From the NCBI GenBank assembly GCA_903896595.1, contig CAITYL010000371.1, forward strand, positions 1 to 34,318: 34,318 nucleotides of DNA, written 5' to 3'. Of the stretch, positions 1-10,200 are shown piece by piece. The position numbers and the translations under genes were made by a program. Position 1 is the first letter of the stretch, and the number at the start of each line of letters is the position of its first letter. This DNA is from an uncultured Lentisphaerota bacterium. Its GTDB lineage: Bacteria > Verrucomicrobiota > Lentisphaeria > Oligosphaerales > CAITYL01. A model generated the notes under the pieces. That model was not told the origin of the DNA. It ran no database searches and saw nothing but the letters and a program-made list of their open reading frames with translations.

Positions 1-173
1 AGAGGTCACTGGTTTCACTGACGCACCGGAATCCGCAAAATGGAACAAAAGTTTTAGGAAGGGGGTTGCAGAGTGAACATGTGAACGACCCGGCGGGGCC
101 GGGACTGCGAAGCGCGGAGCGCGGGGGGATCACCCTTTTTCAAAAGGGTGGCCCCAACATCACTGCCATGCAT
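1..173. repeat. Dispersed long-hairpin element, copy 1 (cut by window edge)
   Basis: This is one of four related copies, with others near 19331, 22411 and 23730. Read on the minus strand it carries the landmarks of the 22417 copy: GATGTTGGGGCCACCCTTTT with its small hairpin (125-162), CCTTCCTAAAACTTTTGT (about 45-64), then a GCGGATTCC segment and a GTGCGTCAG-like loop start near 15-37. About 55 extra GC-rich bases separate the two blocks (about 65-124), so this copy carries an insertion. It begins 24 bp after the stop codon of the neighbouring glycosidase gene and continues past the left edge. No protein is predicted. A role at the 3' end of the transcript is inferred from position only. Confidence 0.6.
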
Positions 174-196
174 CCGAACGAATCCCTGAACGCCGA

Positions 197-3100
197 TCAA
201 GGCAGGCGGGTGACGGTGATATCGTCAATGGCCAGTTCGCCGATGGTCACCGCGTTGCGGAGAATGACGTTGCAGCCGCCGGCGGGGGCGGTGAACGGCA
301 TCGTGACTTTCTGCCACTGGCCGTCGGCTTTCCAGCCGGTGGCGGAGACCGGCGATTCGTTGCCCCAGCGATCGGTGCAGATGCCCACAATGCCACCCGT
401 GTCCGGAATGCCCTGGCCCCTTGTCCACACGTTCAAGGCGTAACGCGCCCCCGGCTCCAGGCCGCCGAGTTCACGCACAAAAATGAGATAGACGTACGGT
501 TTTGGCCCGGTGACATTACGGAAGGCCACGGCCTTCGAGCCGCCCCGGCCGGCGCCCGCCACGATCAGCCCCTCGGGAATCGGGGCCTGATGAACCATCC
601 GCAGCCAGGCATCGGGAACGGTGCGGTCACCGTATTCCTCAAAATCCTCGGCAAAGACCACGTTGGCCGCCGGCGCCGGAGCCACGGCCGCCGCGGTGGC
701 GGGGGCCGGAACGGACGCGGCGGCCGCCGGGCCGAGAAGCCGCAGGTACCCATACTCCTTGATCTCCTTGCCATGGGCGATGCCGCCATAGCGTTCCAGG
801 AAGCGGCGGGGCAGCACGGCGTCGTCATCGTTGAGCAGTAGCGAGTAACGGATGCGGTCACCGACCTTTGGCGTGCCCAGCCCCGTCAGGGCCGACCAGG
901 GAATGGCCGCCTCATAAACGGCCTGTCCCTGCGAAACGACCACGGCCAGTTTCGCCCCCGGCAGATCGCCGGCGGGCGCGGTGTAACGGAACACTTCCGG
1001 GCCCTGGGGTGTCAGGGCCAGGCCAAACTCGCTCTGCGGGTTGTTGACGTCCCGGGCCAGGGCAATCTGGAAGCTGTCCTGGGTCCAAATGGATTCCCCG
1101 TGCATGTTCTGATTAAACGTCTGATCCCGGACCCGGGCGGCAAAGTAGAAATACTGGTCGTCCCACTTGACCCAGGTGGTGGCACTGCCGTCCTCCGGGC
1201 TCCAGTTCAGGCCGTAGGAGCCTTTGGCATACTCGGCCTGGTCCAGATGCAGGGGCGCGGCGTCCTGCCAATCGGCCAGGTCACCGTCAATGGCGGGAGC
1301 GGCAACGGCGCGAACGGCACACGCGAAATCCGCGTTGAAACTCTGCCGGCTGACGCGGCCGTCCCCCAGTGCGACATCCGCCGTCAAAGGCCATTCATTG
1401 AAGGCCGGCGCGGGGCCGGGCTTAAGCTTCAGCGTCACGTGGGTGACGCCGTTGGGCGCCAGCCCGGCAAACTCGGCCCGGGCCAGCGCCTGGGTTTCCT
1501 TGCCTTCCAAAAGCCGAAGACGGCCGCCTTGGGTGCGGTTATCCAGATTCCGCAACGTCACCACCATGGGGGTGGCCGGCAACAACCCTTCCAGCGGTTC
1601 CTGGGTCAGGCGGATGGCCGGCGCGATCTCGATGTGGTCAAACGGCACCTCGACCAACGGCTTGCCGGGAATGGCGACGCGGGCCACGATCTTGGGTTGC
1701 GCGTCCTGGCCGGCCGCCGGACAGGTCACAGTAAACACGGTTTCCGCATTCTGCCCGGCCGGCGCCACCAGGGTGCGGAAACCGGGGTCGCATTGCCAGC
1801 CCGCCGGCAGATCCAGCGACACCCGGGCCTGGTAGGCGTTCCGGGCATAACTGTTGACGCGCACCCGCACCTCGCGGGGATTGCCGGGCACAAACTGGAG
1901 CCGTTCAACCAGGGTCTGGCCGTCCGTATCCAGCGTATAAAGATAAGGCCAGACCGCCGTGAAACGCCGCGAGCTGGAAAAGAACAGTTCCTGCTCCGCG
2001 AAACGGACGACCTGCGCCTGGGCCTGCAACAGGCGCCGGGCAAACCCGTCGGCCTTCTCGGCTTCGGCCAACCGCCGCTCCGCCTCCAGGCTCCGGAAGC
2101 GGAGGACCGCCCAACGCAAGCCGGGCAGATCCAAATCCTCGGCCTGCGCCTGATCCATGGCCGTCCGAGCAGCGGCCAGGAAACCGCCGGCCAGGCGGGC
2201 GTCATCCACCGTGGCGGGTGCGCCCTGCCCCATCCGCGTCAGCAGCAGATTGGCCCGCAACCGGACCGCGCCGGTGTCGGTCCGTTCCCGGAACAGGGTC
2301 AACTGGTTGTTCCACGCCATTGCCGTGACCGTTTCCGGCGCCCCCACGATGTACTGCGGTCCAGCGGCCAGGGGCACGATCAATTCGCGCCGGAAGAGCT
2401 TGACCGGTTTTTCATTACCGAATAGATCGAATAACTGAACATTATTCTCGCCCACCGGCAGCTTCAGCGTCTGCGCCTTCCCCGTCGGCGACCAAGCGAT
2501 CACCACCGGCTTCCCGAGTCGTTCCCAAACCATCACCCACCGGTCGGGGGAGCGCTCCAGAATGCCCGCAAACCGGGCGCCCTCGAGAAACTTCGCCATC
2601 GCCTGCGTCGATACCGCGCTGAGGAACGGCCGGCCGTCAGAGTAAATGCCGAAGTGCCCGTCCCAGGCGTAGAGGCCATGCTTTTCATAACCCGCCGCCA
2701 CTCCGATCATGAAATGCCGCGGCACCCAGTCGGCGCGGTCCTTGGCCGGCACTTCCACCGGCCAGCCGAACTCGGTGGTCCACAGTTGCTTCATGCCGCC
2801 CAGTTCGTCGCCCAGCGCCACCACGTTCCGGCCCTGCTCATAAACGCCCCACTTTTCCGGGGAATCGGCGGTGGTGTAGGGATGTACACACAGCGCATCC
2901 ATCCAGTTGAACAGCCCCCGGTCCGCCTGCATCTTCAGCCAGCCGACATCGCAGAACGCCGTGCCGCTGTTGGCGACCAGGGCGAACGGATCGGCCGCGT
3001 GAATGCCCGCCGTTCCATGCCGCGCCACCTCGGTGTACAAATACTTGGTGGGCCCATTGTCCTCGTTGCCGATCTCATACCAGGCGACGTTCCCCTTCAG

Positions 3101-4369
3101 GGCCTTGGCCAAATTGTACTGCAACGCCCCCATCGCCGGTGCGAACTCCGCACGGTCCGGCCGGCGGAAGGACGGCTGGTTGTACAGGCAGGTCAGCCAC
3201 AGCGTCTCGATGCCGGCCTTTTGGAAGGTCTTGACCGACGCCAGTGCCTGCTCCATCCGGTAAACGCCGGGCTTGGGCTCCATGCCGTTCCAGTCGTCGC
3301 CAAAACCGCGAATCCAGCGCGCGCCGGTATCGCCCCCCTGCTCCGGCGTGGCCTGCCAGAAGACGCCGCCAAACGGGCTGGTCAACCGCAGGTAATCCTG
3401 TTCCACGGCGGACACGCCCTGGTAACACTTGGGCCGCATCCGGGAGAAATCCGTGCTGCCCTGCTTGATCACGCCAGTGTCATCGGCCAGCGTCCAGTCG
3501 ACGCGGTGGACGCCATAAGGGGCGGTAAATGTCACCTTGCCTTCGGCCACTCCCGCCGCCGGCGCCGCCGCGATCACCACCTCACCGCTGTACACCGGCC
3601 GGTCATAGTAAGTGTCCGTAACCTTCAGGGTAAAGCGCAGTCCCGGCACGGCGGTGCGCGAATAGTTGCGCACCCGGGCCACCAGCGTCGGGGCGTCTTC
3701 CCAGAAAATATCCTTGGGCCGGTCGGAGCCGACCGTGGCCAGCAAGGCGTCCCGTGGCGCGGCCAGGGTGGTCACCTCGATGTCGTCCAAAATCAGCCGT
3801 CCCTGCTTGGGGCCGCCGTATTCCACGGTAAGGCCAAACAGTTTGGCCGGTAAATCCAGGCGCCGATTCTTGTCGCCGCTGTCCCAAGCCGGGGCCGCCG
3901 GCACCGGCAGCGTCAGCTGTTTCCAACCGGTCCAGTCCACCATCGCCCGCGACACATACACCTCGCCGCTGACGTCCTCGACCCACAAGGACAGGGGGGT
4001 GCCCTTGGCCGCCGCCTCGGCGTACAACCAGAAGCGCACGTCACGCGGTTTGCCGACCAGTTCGCGGTGCAGGAAAAAATTGGCGAAACAGCCGCCGCCA
4101 TCCGGGCTCTTGGAAAAATCCCAGGTCAGCGCCAGCGCTCGTTTGCCGCCATGAACGCGCCGCGTTTCCGCCGCCGCCGCCCCCGTGGCCTCCGGCCGGC
4201 CGCACCACACCCCGGTGGTGGCCCCCGTTTCAAAGTCCTCCAGGCCGTAACCGATGGCGTCCGCGGTCCCGGGCAGCGGCGCCACCTCAGCCCGCATCCT
4301 CCATCCTGCCAAAAGGATACAACCAACCAACAGCCAAAAAATCGCGCGATGTGACAACAAGGGAGTCAT
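197..4369 (-). CDS. Large secreted multidomain glycoside hydrolase (clan GH-A barrel plus CBM9-like domain)
   Basis: This is a 1390-residue exported protein. I chose the ATG at 4369 because GGAGG lies 8 nt upstream and the protein then opens directly with a signal peptide (about residues 1-28); a start 17 codons earlier has no ribosome site. Residues about 30-200 look like a jelly-roll binding domain. A TIM barrel follows, with the clan GH-A pair: acid/base Glu436 in GNEDN and nucleophile Glu533 in TTEFGWP, as in GH39/GH5-like enzymes. The exact family and substrate are unclear. A long linker region precedes a CBM9-like domain (about 1025-1210, starting IDGDLADW), an Ala/Pro linker and a last carbohydrate-binding-like domain (about 1235-1390). 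It is the last gene of a minus-strand locus, 178 bp after the GH36 gene, and is a paralogue of the gene at 7278-11540. That spacer holds two copies of GCAAACCGCGG. Confidence 0.85.
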   Translation of the reverse strand: MTPLLSHRAIFWLLVGCILLAGWRMRAEVAPLPGTADAIGYGLEDFETGATTGVWCGRPEATGAAAAETRRVHGGKRALALTWDFSKSPDGGGCFANFFLHRELVGKPRDVRFWLYAEAAAKGTPLSLWVEDVSGEVYVSRAMVDWTGWKQLTLPVPAAPAWDSGDKNRRLDLPAKLFGLTVEYGGPKQGRLILDDIEVTTLAAPRDALLATVGSDRPKDIFWEDAPTLVARVRNYSRTAVPGLRFTLKVTDTYYDRPVYSGEVVIAAAPAAGVAEGKVTFTAPYGVHRVDWTLADDTGVIKQGSTDFSRMRPKCYQGVSAVEQDYLRLTSPFGGVFWQATPEQGGDTGARWIRGFGDDWNGMEPKPGVYRMEQALASVKTFQKAGIETLWLTCLYNQPSFRRPDRAEFAPAMGALQYNLAKALKGNVAWYEIGNEDNGPTKYLYTEVARHGTAGIHAADPFALVANSGTAFCDVGWLKMQADRGLFNWMDALCVHPYTTADSPEKWGVYEQGRNVVALGDELGGMKQLWTTEFGWPVEVPAKDRADWVPRHFMIGVAAGYEKHGLYAWDGHFGIYSDGRPFLSAVSTQAMAKFLEGARFAGILERSPDRWVMVWERLGKPVVIAWSPTGKAQTLKLPVGENNVQLFDLFGNEKPVKLFRRELIVPLAAGPQYIVGAPETVTAMAWNNQLTLFRERTDTGAVRLRANLLLTRMGQGAPATVDDARLAGGFLAAARTAMDQAQAEDLDLPGLRWAVLRFRSLEAERRLAEAEKADGFARRLLQAQAQVVRFAEQELFFSSSRRFTAVWPYLYTLDTDGQTLVERLQFVPGNPREVRVRVNSYARNAYQARVSLDLPAGWQCDPGFRTLVAPAGQNAETVFTVTCPAAGQDAQPKIVARVAIPGKPLVEVPFDHIEIAPAIRLTQEPLEGLLPATPMVVTLRNLDNRTQGGRLRLLEGKETQALARAEFAGLAPNGVTHVTLKLKPGPAPAFNEWPLTADVALGDGRVSRQSFNADFACAVRAVAAPAIDGDLADWQDAAPLHLDQAEYAKGSYGLNWSPEDGSATTWVKWDDQYFYFAARVRDQTFNQNMHGESIWTQDSFQIALARDVNNPQSEFGLALTPQGPEVFRYTAPAGDLPGAKLAVVVSQGQAVYEAAIPWSALTGLGTPKVGDRIRYSLLLNDDDAVLPRRFLERYGGIAHGKEIKEYGYLRLLGPAAAASVPAPATAAAVAPAPAANVVFAEDFEEYGDRTVPDAWLRMVHQAPIPEGLIVAGAGRGGSKAVAFRNVTGPKPYVYLIFVRELGGLEPGARYALNVWTRGQGIPDTGGIVGICTDRWGNESPVSATGWKADGQWQKVTMPFTAPAGGCNVILRNAVTIGELAIDDITVTRLP

Positions 4370-4547
4370 GGGAAGAGCCTCCGTGGGGGTGCAATCGGTA
4401 AATCTATACCGCCAAGACATCTTTTTTTAGACCCCTTGATAAAAAATAACGGGGCACCAAAGAAAGGAAACGGGAACTGCAAACCGCGGATTGCCATCGG
4501 CAAACCGCGGCAAGCAGCCGAAAAACGGAACCGAACCACACCTGGCT

Positions 4548-7022
4548 TTACAATCGTTTGCGATAAAGAAGAATGACGCAATCCGGGGCGTGGTCGAGGC
4601 GGATTTCGACGCCCTCCTGCATCAGGGCGGCGCCGGAGAGCCGCCATACCTTGCCGGAATCGAGGTTGCGCACCTCATAGCGGCCGGCCGGGTCCAGGGC
4701 GTGCAGTTTCAGCACCGCGGAGGGATAAGGCGCCTGTTCCCGGCGGTAGGCCAGCACGGCGCCCTCGCCCAGGTCCTCGCGTTGCAACTGGTAGGCCAGC
4801 CACACGTCCTTGCACAGCGAGTAATTGGTCAGAGGATAAAAATCGCCCTGGAACAGCGGGCGCAGGAGCACGGCCTCTTTCTGCATTTTGCGCGCCCAGG
4901 CCCATTCCTTGGCGGGATGGTCCAGCGACGTCCAGCAAGCGATGCTGCCGGCGCTGAGGGCGCTGCGGAAGTCGTAGGTGTCGAGCCACCCGCGGGAACC
5001 GGCGCAGTTCAGCGGCAGCCAGGAGGCGAGGCCGAAGGTCTGCGACTGGCTGCCCAGGGCGGAGTAGTCACCGGAACATTGCAGGTCGCTGCGCCACAGT
5101 GGAATGCTGCGTCTGGTCATTTCCAGGTCCAGGCGCCGGCCGCCGCTGGCGCAGTTGTCGACCTCCAAGTGCGGATGCCGTTTCACCAGTTCGTCCAGCA
5201 GCCCGTACAGGCCGCTGATGTAGCGGATTTCACTCATCCCCTGGCGGTCCGGCGCATCATAGTGCCGCCAGAACGGCAACGGATCGAAGTTGAAGTCCTC
5301 CCGCAAGATGTCGATGCCAGCCTCGTCAATCATCCGGGACAGGGTTTCCACCGCCCAGCGACGGGCGGCGGGATCGCCGAGGTTCAGCATGTAATTGCCG
5401 TCATAGCCGGGGGCGCCGGTGACCGGATCCAGCTGCAGTTCCGGGGCGAGCTGCAGCAGCCATTCCGGGTGCTCGCGGTGCAGGCCGGTGCCCTTGTAGA
5501 CCCGCTCGATGTCGAACCAGAGCAGGAACTTGCAACCGGCACGGTGCGCCGCCTTGCCCACGTTTGCCAGCCCGGCGGGGAACAGCCGGGGGTTGGGGTG
5601 CCAGTTGCCGGCCTGCCGGTACCAGTCGTCCACCTGCTGGCAGTCGCCGTACCAGCCGGCATCGATCCAGAAACAGTCAAGCGGCAGCCGGGCCTTCTTC
5701 AAGATGTCAATTCGGCGAAGCATTTCCTTTTCCGGGAACATGCCCCAACTTGCCAAGGCCACGGGCGGTTCCAGCGGCTTGCCGGACGGTTGCGGCGTGT
5801 AATGCCTAAGGATCAGCGAGCGCAGCAAATTTTGGCTGCGGACCCGGTCGGCGCCGCGCCAGAACAGCAGCAGAATGCTCGGCGTCCGGATGCTTTCCCC
5901 CGGATGCAGCTTCAGGTGCGTGAGTTCCATGCCGGCACGAACCGCCAGACCGCCCCCGGTGTCGCGCCGGAACGTCGCCTGCCACTGCCCGGTCCAGCCG
6001 ATGGCGCCGATGACGCCGCCGCTGCCGGGCGATTCCAGGTTGAAGAACGGCAGGGTGCCGCTGGACGACCGGCCGCCCAGGGGAGCCAGCGTGAAGCTCT
6101 GCCGGGGCGGCAAGGCCTGCTGCTGCGGCGCAAAATCGCGCTCGGCGCAGATACTGCCGACCGCGTGGTGGAGGACGAACTCGTGGTCATGTGCCCCCCG
6201 CTGCAATCCCAAGTCCAGCGCCTGGACGTTCTCCAGAATCGGCGTGTCCTTTTTGCCGGTGTTCGTGAAGTGAAGCACCCATTCGACCGCCGGATAGTCG
6301 CGGTAGACCACCGCCTCGCAGCGGACTTCCAGGCCGCTTTTCGGGTCGGTGAAGACCAGCCGCCGCCGGGTGCGGCAGTCGTCAAGGACCGTGGTCGTGG
6401 CGCGTTTCTTCCAGGACGCGACCAGTTCCGCAACCGATTTCCCACCATAGAGAAACGAGAACGGCGGCGCGCCGGTCCCGCCGGTGGGCAGCGCGCCGGT
6501 GAACGGCAATTCATCCAGCCACAGCGTCCGGCCGTCAACCAGTTCGACCCGGGCGTCCGCCCAGTCGGCGTGCGCCCAGTCTTCGGAACCGTCCACCTTG
6601 AGCACAAGTTCCGTTTTCCCTCGTAACGGCACCGTCAACTCCAGCGGCGCCTCCCCACCCTTGATCACCGGGGAGCGATACAGTTCTTTCGTGCCACTGG
6701 TCACACTGAAGGTGATGGCGGCGGCATTGCCGGTGGTGACGGCATTCTGGTCGCGCCCGACCGAGGCCAGGAACCGTTTTGCCGCCCCGGGCAGTTCCAC
6801 CACGATCTCACTGACCCCGTGGACCGCCAGCCCGCGGGCGAACGTCCGCTCCCCGATGCGCAGCGGATCCCGGGTCAGGGAGGCATTGACCGCGCACGGC
6901 CCGTACTTCTGCCGGAGCACCCGCAGTTGCGCCGGGCGCCCCGCCGTCCCGGCCGCCAGTCCGAACGCCACCGCCAGCCAGTTCCGTTGCACGGCAAATT
7001 CGGATTCGTTCAGGTCACTCAC
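4548..7022 (-). CDS. GH36-family alpha-galactosidase-like enzyme with N-terminal NPCBM domain
   Basis: This is a predicted cytoplasmic glycosidase of 824 residues with no signal peptide. The start is taken as GTG at 7022, because AGGAG lies 7 nt upstream; the ATG at 7109 has no such site. Residues about 40-160 match the NPCBM pattern (GLAVHGVSEI, SVGRD, ADWADARVEL). The catalytic part carries GH36 landmarks: WFDIERV followed by HPEWLL; the nucleophile Asp576 in LREDFN (the usual KWDMN position); and the acid/base Asp632 in SGGRRLDLEM. Retaining hydrolysis of terminal alpha-galactosides (or alpha-GalNAc, known in some GH36 members) is the likely reaction. The gene sits between two paralogous secreted glycosidases on the same strand, which suggests that it trims fragments they release. 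The family is firm and the substrate is not. Confidence 0.88.
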   Translation of the reverse strand: MSDLNESEFAVQRNWLAVAFGLAAGTAGRPAQLRVLRQKYGPCAVNASLTRDPLRIGERTFARGLAVHGVSEIVVELPGAAKRFLASVGRDQNAVTTGNAAAITFSVTSGTKELYRSPVIKGGEAPLELTVPLRGKTELVLKVDGSEDWAHADWADARVELVDGRTLWLDELPFTGALPTGGTGAPPFSFLYGGKSVAELVASWKKRATTTVLDDCRTRRRLVFTDPKSGLEVRCEAVVYRDYPAVEWVLHFTNTGKKDTPILENVQALDLGLQRGAHDHEFVLHHAVGSICAERDFAPQQQALPPRQSFTLAPLGGRSSSGTLPFFNLESPGSGGVIGAIGWTGQWQATFRRDTGGGLAVRAGMELTHLKLHPGESIRTPSILLLFWRGADRVRSQNLLRSLILRHYTPQPSGKPLEPPVALASWGMFPEKEMLRRIDILKKARLPLDCFWIDAGWYGDCQQVDDWYRQAGNWHPNPRLFPAGLANVGKAAHRAGCKFLLWFDIERVYKGTGLHREHPEWLLQLAPELQLDPVTGAPGYDGNYMLNLGDPAARRWAVETLSRMIDEAGIDILREDFNFDPLPFWRHYDAPDRQGMSEIRYISGLYGLLDELVKRHPHLEVDNCASGGRRLDLEMTRRSIPLWRSDLQCSGDYSALGSQSQTFGLASWLPLNCAGSRGWLDTYDFRSALSAGSIACWTSLDHPAKEWAWARKMQKEAVLLRPLFQGDFYPLTNYSLCKDVWLAYQLQREDLGEGAVLAYRREQAPYPSAVLKLHALDPAGRYEVRNLDSGKVWRLSGAALMQEGVEIRLDHAPDCVILLYRKRL

Positions 7023-7221
7023 GTTTGATCTCCTGATGGCCCGTCGAAAATTGCGTTGTGAAGGGTGCCATTGGTACCGCGCACCAAATGGTCCCGCCAG
7101 TGACGCCAAGCGACACCGGCACGCTTAATGGCACGTTCCGCCCCACGGTCACAGAGCACCAACGGACGGAACTTCGGGAACGCCCGGCAGAACTCCAGCA
7201 ATTTAGTGCATCGAAAAACAC

Positions 7222-7264
7222 CTTCGATTTATCTTCGCGCTCTTCGTGGCTTCGTGGTGAATCC
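7222..7264 (-). repeat. Three-unit CACGAAG-type spacer repeat
   Basis: Read on the minus strand the segment is GATTCACCACGAAGCCACGAAGAGCGCGAAG with purine-rich ends: three related 8-10 bp units. The same design, with different letters, is at 11590, 19661, 27064 and 34214. The closest match is at 27064, where GATTCACC and GAGCGCGAAG recur at the same spacing. It sits between the stop of the giant glycosidase at 7278 and the start of the GH36 gene. The function is unknown. Confidence 0.6.
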
Positions 7265-7277
7265 GAAACGTTAAGAG

Positions 7278-10200
7278 TCACCGGCCGGTGCGGACGATGC
7301 GGAGGTCGCGGATGAGCAGGTCGCACGCCTCCGCGCGGTCCCGGAGCATCAGCCGGAACTCGCCGGTCATCGGCGCGCCGAAGCGCAGGGACACCGGGGT
7401 CCACTCCTTCATGGTTTCCGGCAGCCGGACGTATTGGAAGTCCTGATTGCCCCAGCGGTCCGAACAAACGCCCAGAGTAGTGCCGGCGCCGTCCGCGGAG
7501 ACATGGCCTTTGAGGGTACCCTGCAGCTCATAGGCGGCGCCCGGTTCCAACTGGAGCGGCGCCTGCAGGATGGCAAACGGCACATTGCCGGGATCGAACC
7601 CGGTATGCCACTTCCCGCCGGAGCGCAAGCGCAACACCTTCCTGCCGTCCGTCTTCGCCACGGTGATCGCGTCCGGGGCCATGTCATGAAAAAGGCGGTC
7701 GTAACCGGCGGGAAAGGAGCCGGCCGGATAGGTGGCGAAGTCGTCAAAGAACACAGTCGTCCCCACACCACCCGGCACCAGTGCCGGTTTGGCCGGGGCC
7801 GGCCCGGTCAGGCGCACCGGCACCAGAGTGTTGACATCCTTGCCGTACACCACGCTGCCGGGGAAGCGTTCGAGGAATTTGCGGCCGCCAATGGCGTCGT
7901 CGTCGTTGACGGCAAGCGCGTAGAGGATGGTGCCGCCCTTGAGAACCTCCTTGAAGGCGGGGCCGAACGCGGTCCAGGGAATGGCCGCCTCGTAGCTGAT
8001 CGTCTTGTCGGCGTAGCGGATGAACACCTTGGCCTCGTCAAGGTAGCGGTTGGCGGCCAGGCCGGCCTCGCCACCGTCCCAAATCTTGGGGCCGGCGGGG
8101 GAGAGCGCCAGGGTGAATTCCTTCATACCGTCGCGGCCGCGGCTGCCGGGCATGGCGAAGACGAGCTGGATGCTGTCCTGCTTCCACATGGAGTCGCCGG
8201 CAAAGAGCTGGTTGAAGGTCTGGTCGGTGACCCGGGCGGCAAAGTACAGATACTCCTTGTCCCACATCAGGCAGGTGGTCGCCGAGCCGTCTTCCGGCGA
8301 CCAGCCGTTGCCGTAGGAACCGCGGGCATACTCGGGCTGGTCAAGGCGCAACGGCAGGGCGTCCCGCCACTTGGCCGGGTTGCCGTCAATGGCCAGCGGC
8401 GCCGGGGCGGCGGTGGCGGCGGCAAAGTCAATGTCCTTGCCGGGCAGGGTAAACAGGCGGCCGTCGGCGAGGGCGAACTGAGCGTCAAACTTCCACTCCG
8501 CTGCCACTGCGGCCGGCACCGCATCCAGATTCACGATGAACGTTTTCTTTTCGGCCGGCGCCAATTGGAAAACAAGTATGGCCACAGGCTTGCCCGCCGT
8601 GCCCGGGGCCATCAGCTTGAGAGTGCCGGCGGCGGCAACCGATTCCTGGTTGGCGAGTTCGAGCCGTAGCGGCGTGCCGGGCAGCAGGCCGGCCACGGGC
8701 AGCACCGTGACGTCGATGGCGGGCACAATCTCGACATCGTCAAAGCACGCGGCGACATCTGGCGCCCCGGAAAGACAGGTGAGCACCCGCAGCCCCTCCC
8801 CGGACTTGGCGGCGGCCGGCGCCGTGATCTCGAACTCGGTCCAGGCCGCCGTGCCGGGCGCGACCCGAACGTGGGCGGACACGGGCCGGCAGCTCCAGCC
8901 CGGGGGCAGATTGGGGCGCACCGTGGCCGTCCGTTCGCGTTTGGACCAAGAAGTGACGCGAACCTTGACCGTGCCAGGTTTGCCCGGCACGAAATAGAGC
9001 CGTTCGCCCAGTTTGCCGCCACGGTCCATGTAGAGGTTGGTGAACAGCGCAAACTGGCGGCGCAAGCCGTCCCGCTGGAAGCGGTCGGCGCATCTGGCCA
9101 GCACCTCCAGCGAGGCGGCGCAGCGCGCCTGGTAGGTTGCCTGGCCGGCCGCCACGGCCAGTTGCATTTCGAGACCGGTCCGGTCGGCCAGGGCGATCAG
9201 CCGCCGGACCGCCGGCACGTCCAGGTCATCACGGTTGAGCGCCACCAGCGCGGTGGTGAGCCTGGTTTTGGGAAACTCCGGCATGGCCCCCGCGCGGCCG
9301 GCCCCGTGGGTGCGTTCCACGGCGAGCTGCCATTTCAGGGCGACATCGACAAACGCCTGGGCCCGGGCAACAACGGGGCTGCGGCCGGCGGCCCAGTTGA
9401 GCAGGGCTTGGTTGACGGCGGCGGCATCGGTGGGCCGGGTCTTGAGCAACGGCGCCAGTTCCGGGGGGCAGCCCCCGCCGGCCGCCTTGGCCACGAACAA
9501 GTTCGCCCATTTTTCGCCGGTCGCCGCCGCGGCGGCCGCCACGGTAGACGCGGCCGGATGCCGGACATAGACCGGGCTCTGCGAAATCCGCACCGCACTG
9601 GCGGACAACGGATTGCCGAAAAGATCCAGGCAATCGCGGCCGAGGCCGGCGGGCAGCGGTTTCGGCTGGTCGTCCGGCGTCCAGACCACGGCCAACGGCA
9701 CCCCGGAGCGTTCATAGACCGCCGTCCACACTCCGTCCGTGACGGTCAGCCCGACCAGGCGGTGCCCCTCGCGCAGCTTGGCAAAGGCATGAACGGCAAT
9801 GCCGGCGGGATAATTGACGAGGTTGTAGTCGCGGTTCCAGGTGTAGAGCCCCGTCACCTCCAGGCCGGCGGCTTCCGCGATCATGAGTTCGCGCACATAC
9901 AGGTCGGCACGATCGTGCTCGCCCTGGGCGTCGGCATTGGGCCAGCCGAACTCCGTGCTCCACAACGCCTTCATGCCGCCCATGTCGAAAGCCAGGGCAT
10001 TGAGTTCGGCGAGCTGGGACAGGATATGGAAGCGCTCCGCGCTGACCGCCTGCGACGGGGTGGAATTGTTGGTGTAAGGGTGTACGCTGATGGCGTCGAG
10101 ATAATCAAACAGCCCGCGCCGAGCCTGCTGGCGGATGAAGGTGTGGTCGACGCCGGCGATGCCGGTGCTCGCAAGGGTGGCCAGCGGCTGCACGGAGCGG

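Noticed and set aside
4491-6626. Long plus-strand frame opposite the GH36 gene
   Set aside because: Shadow frame caused by high GC at third positions; the minus strand carries NPCBM and GH36 motifs and a good ribosome site.
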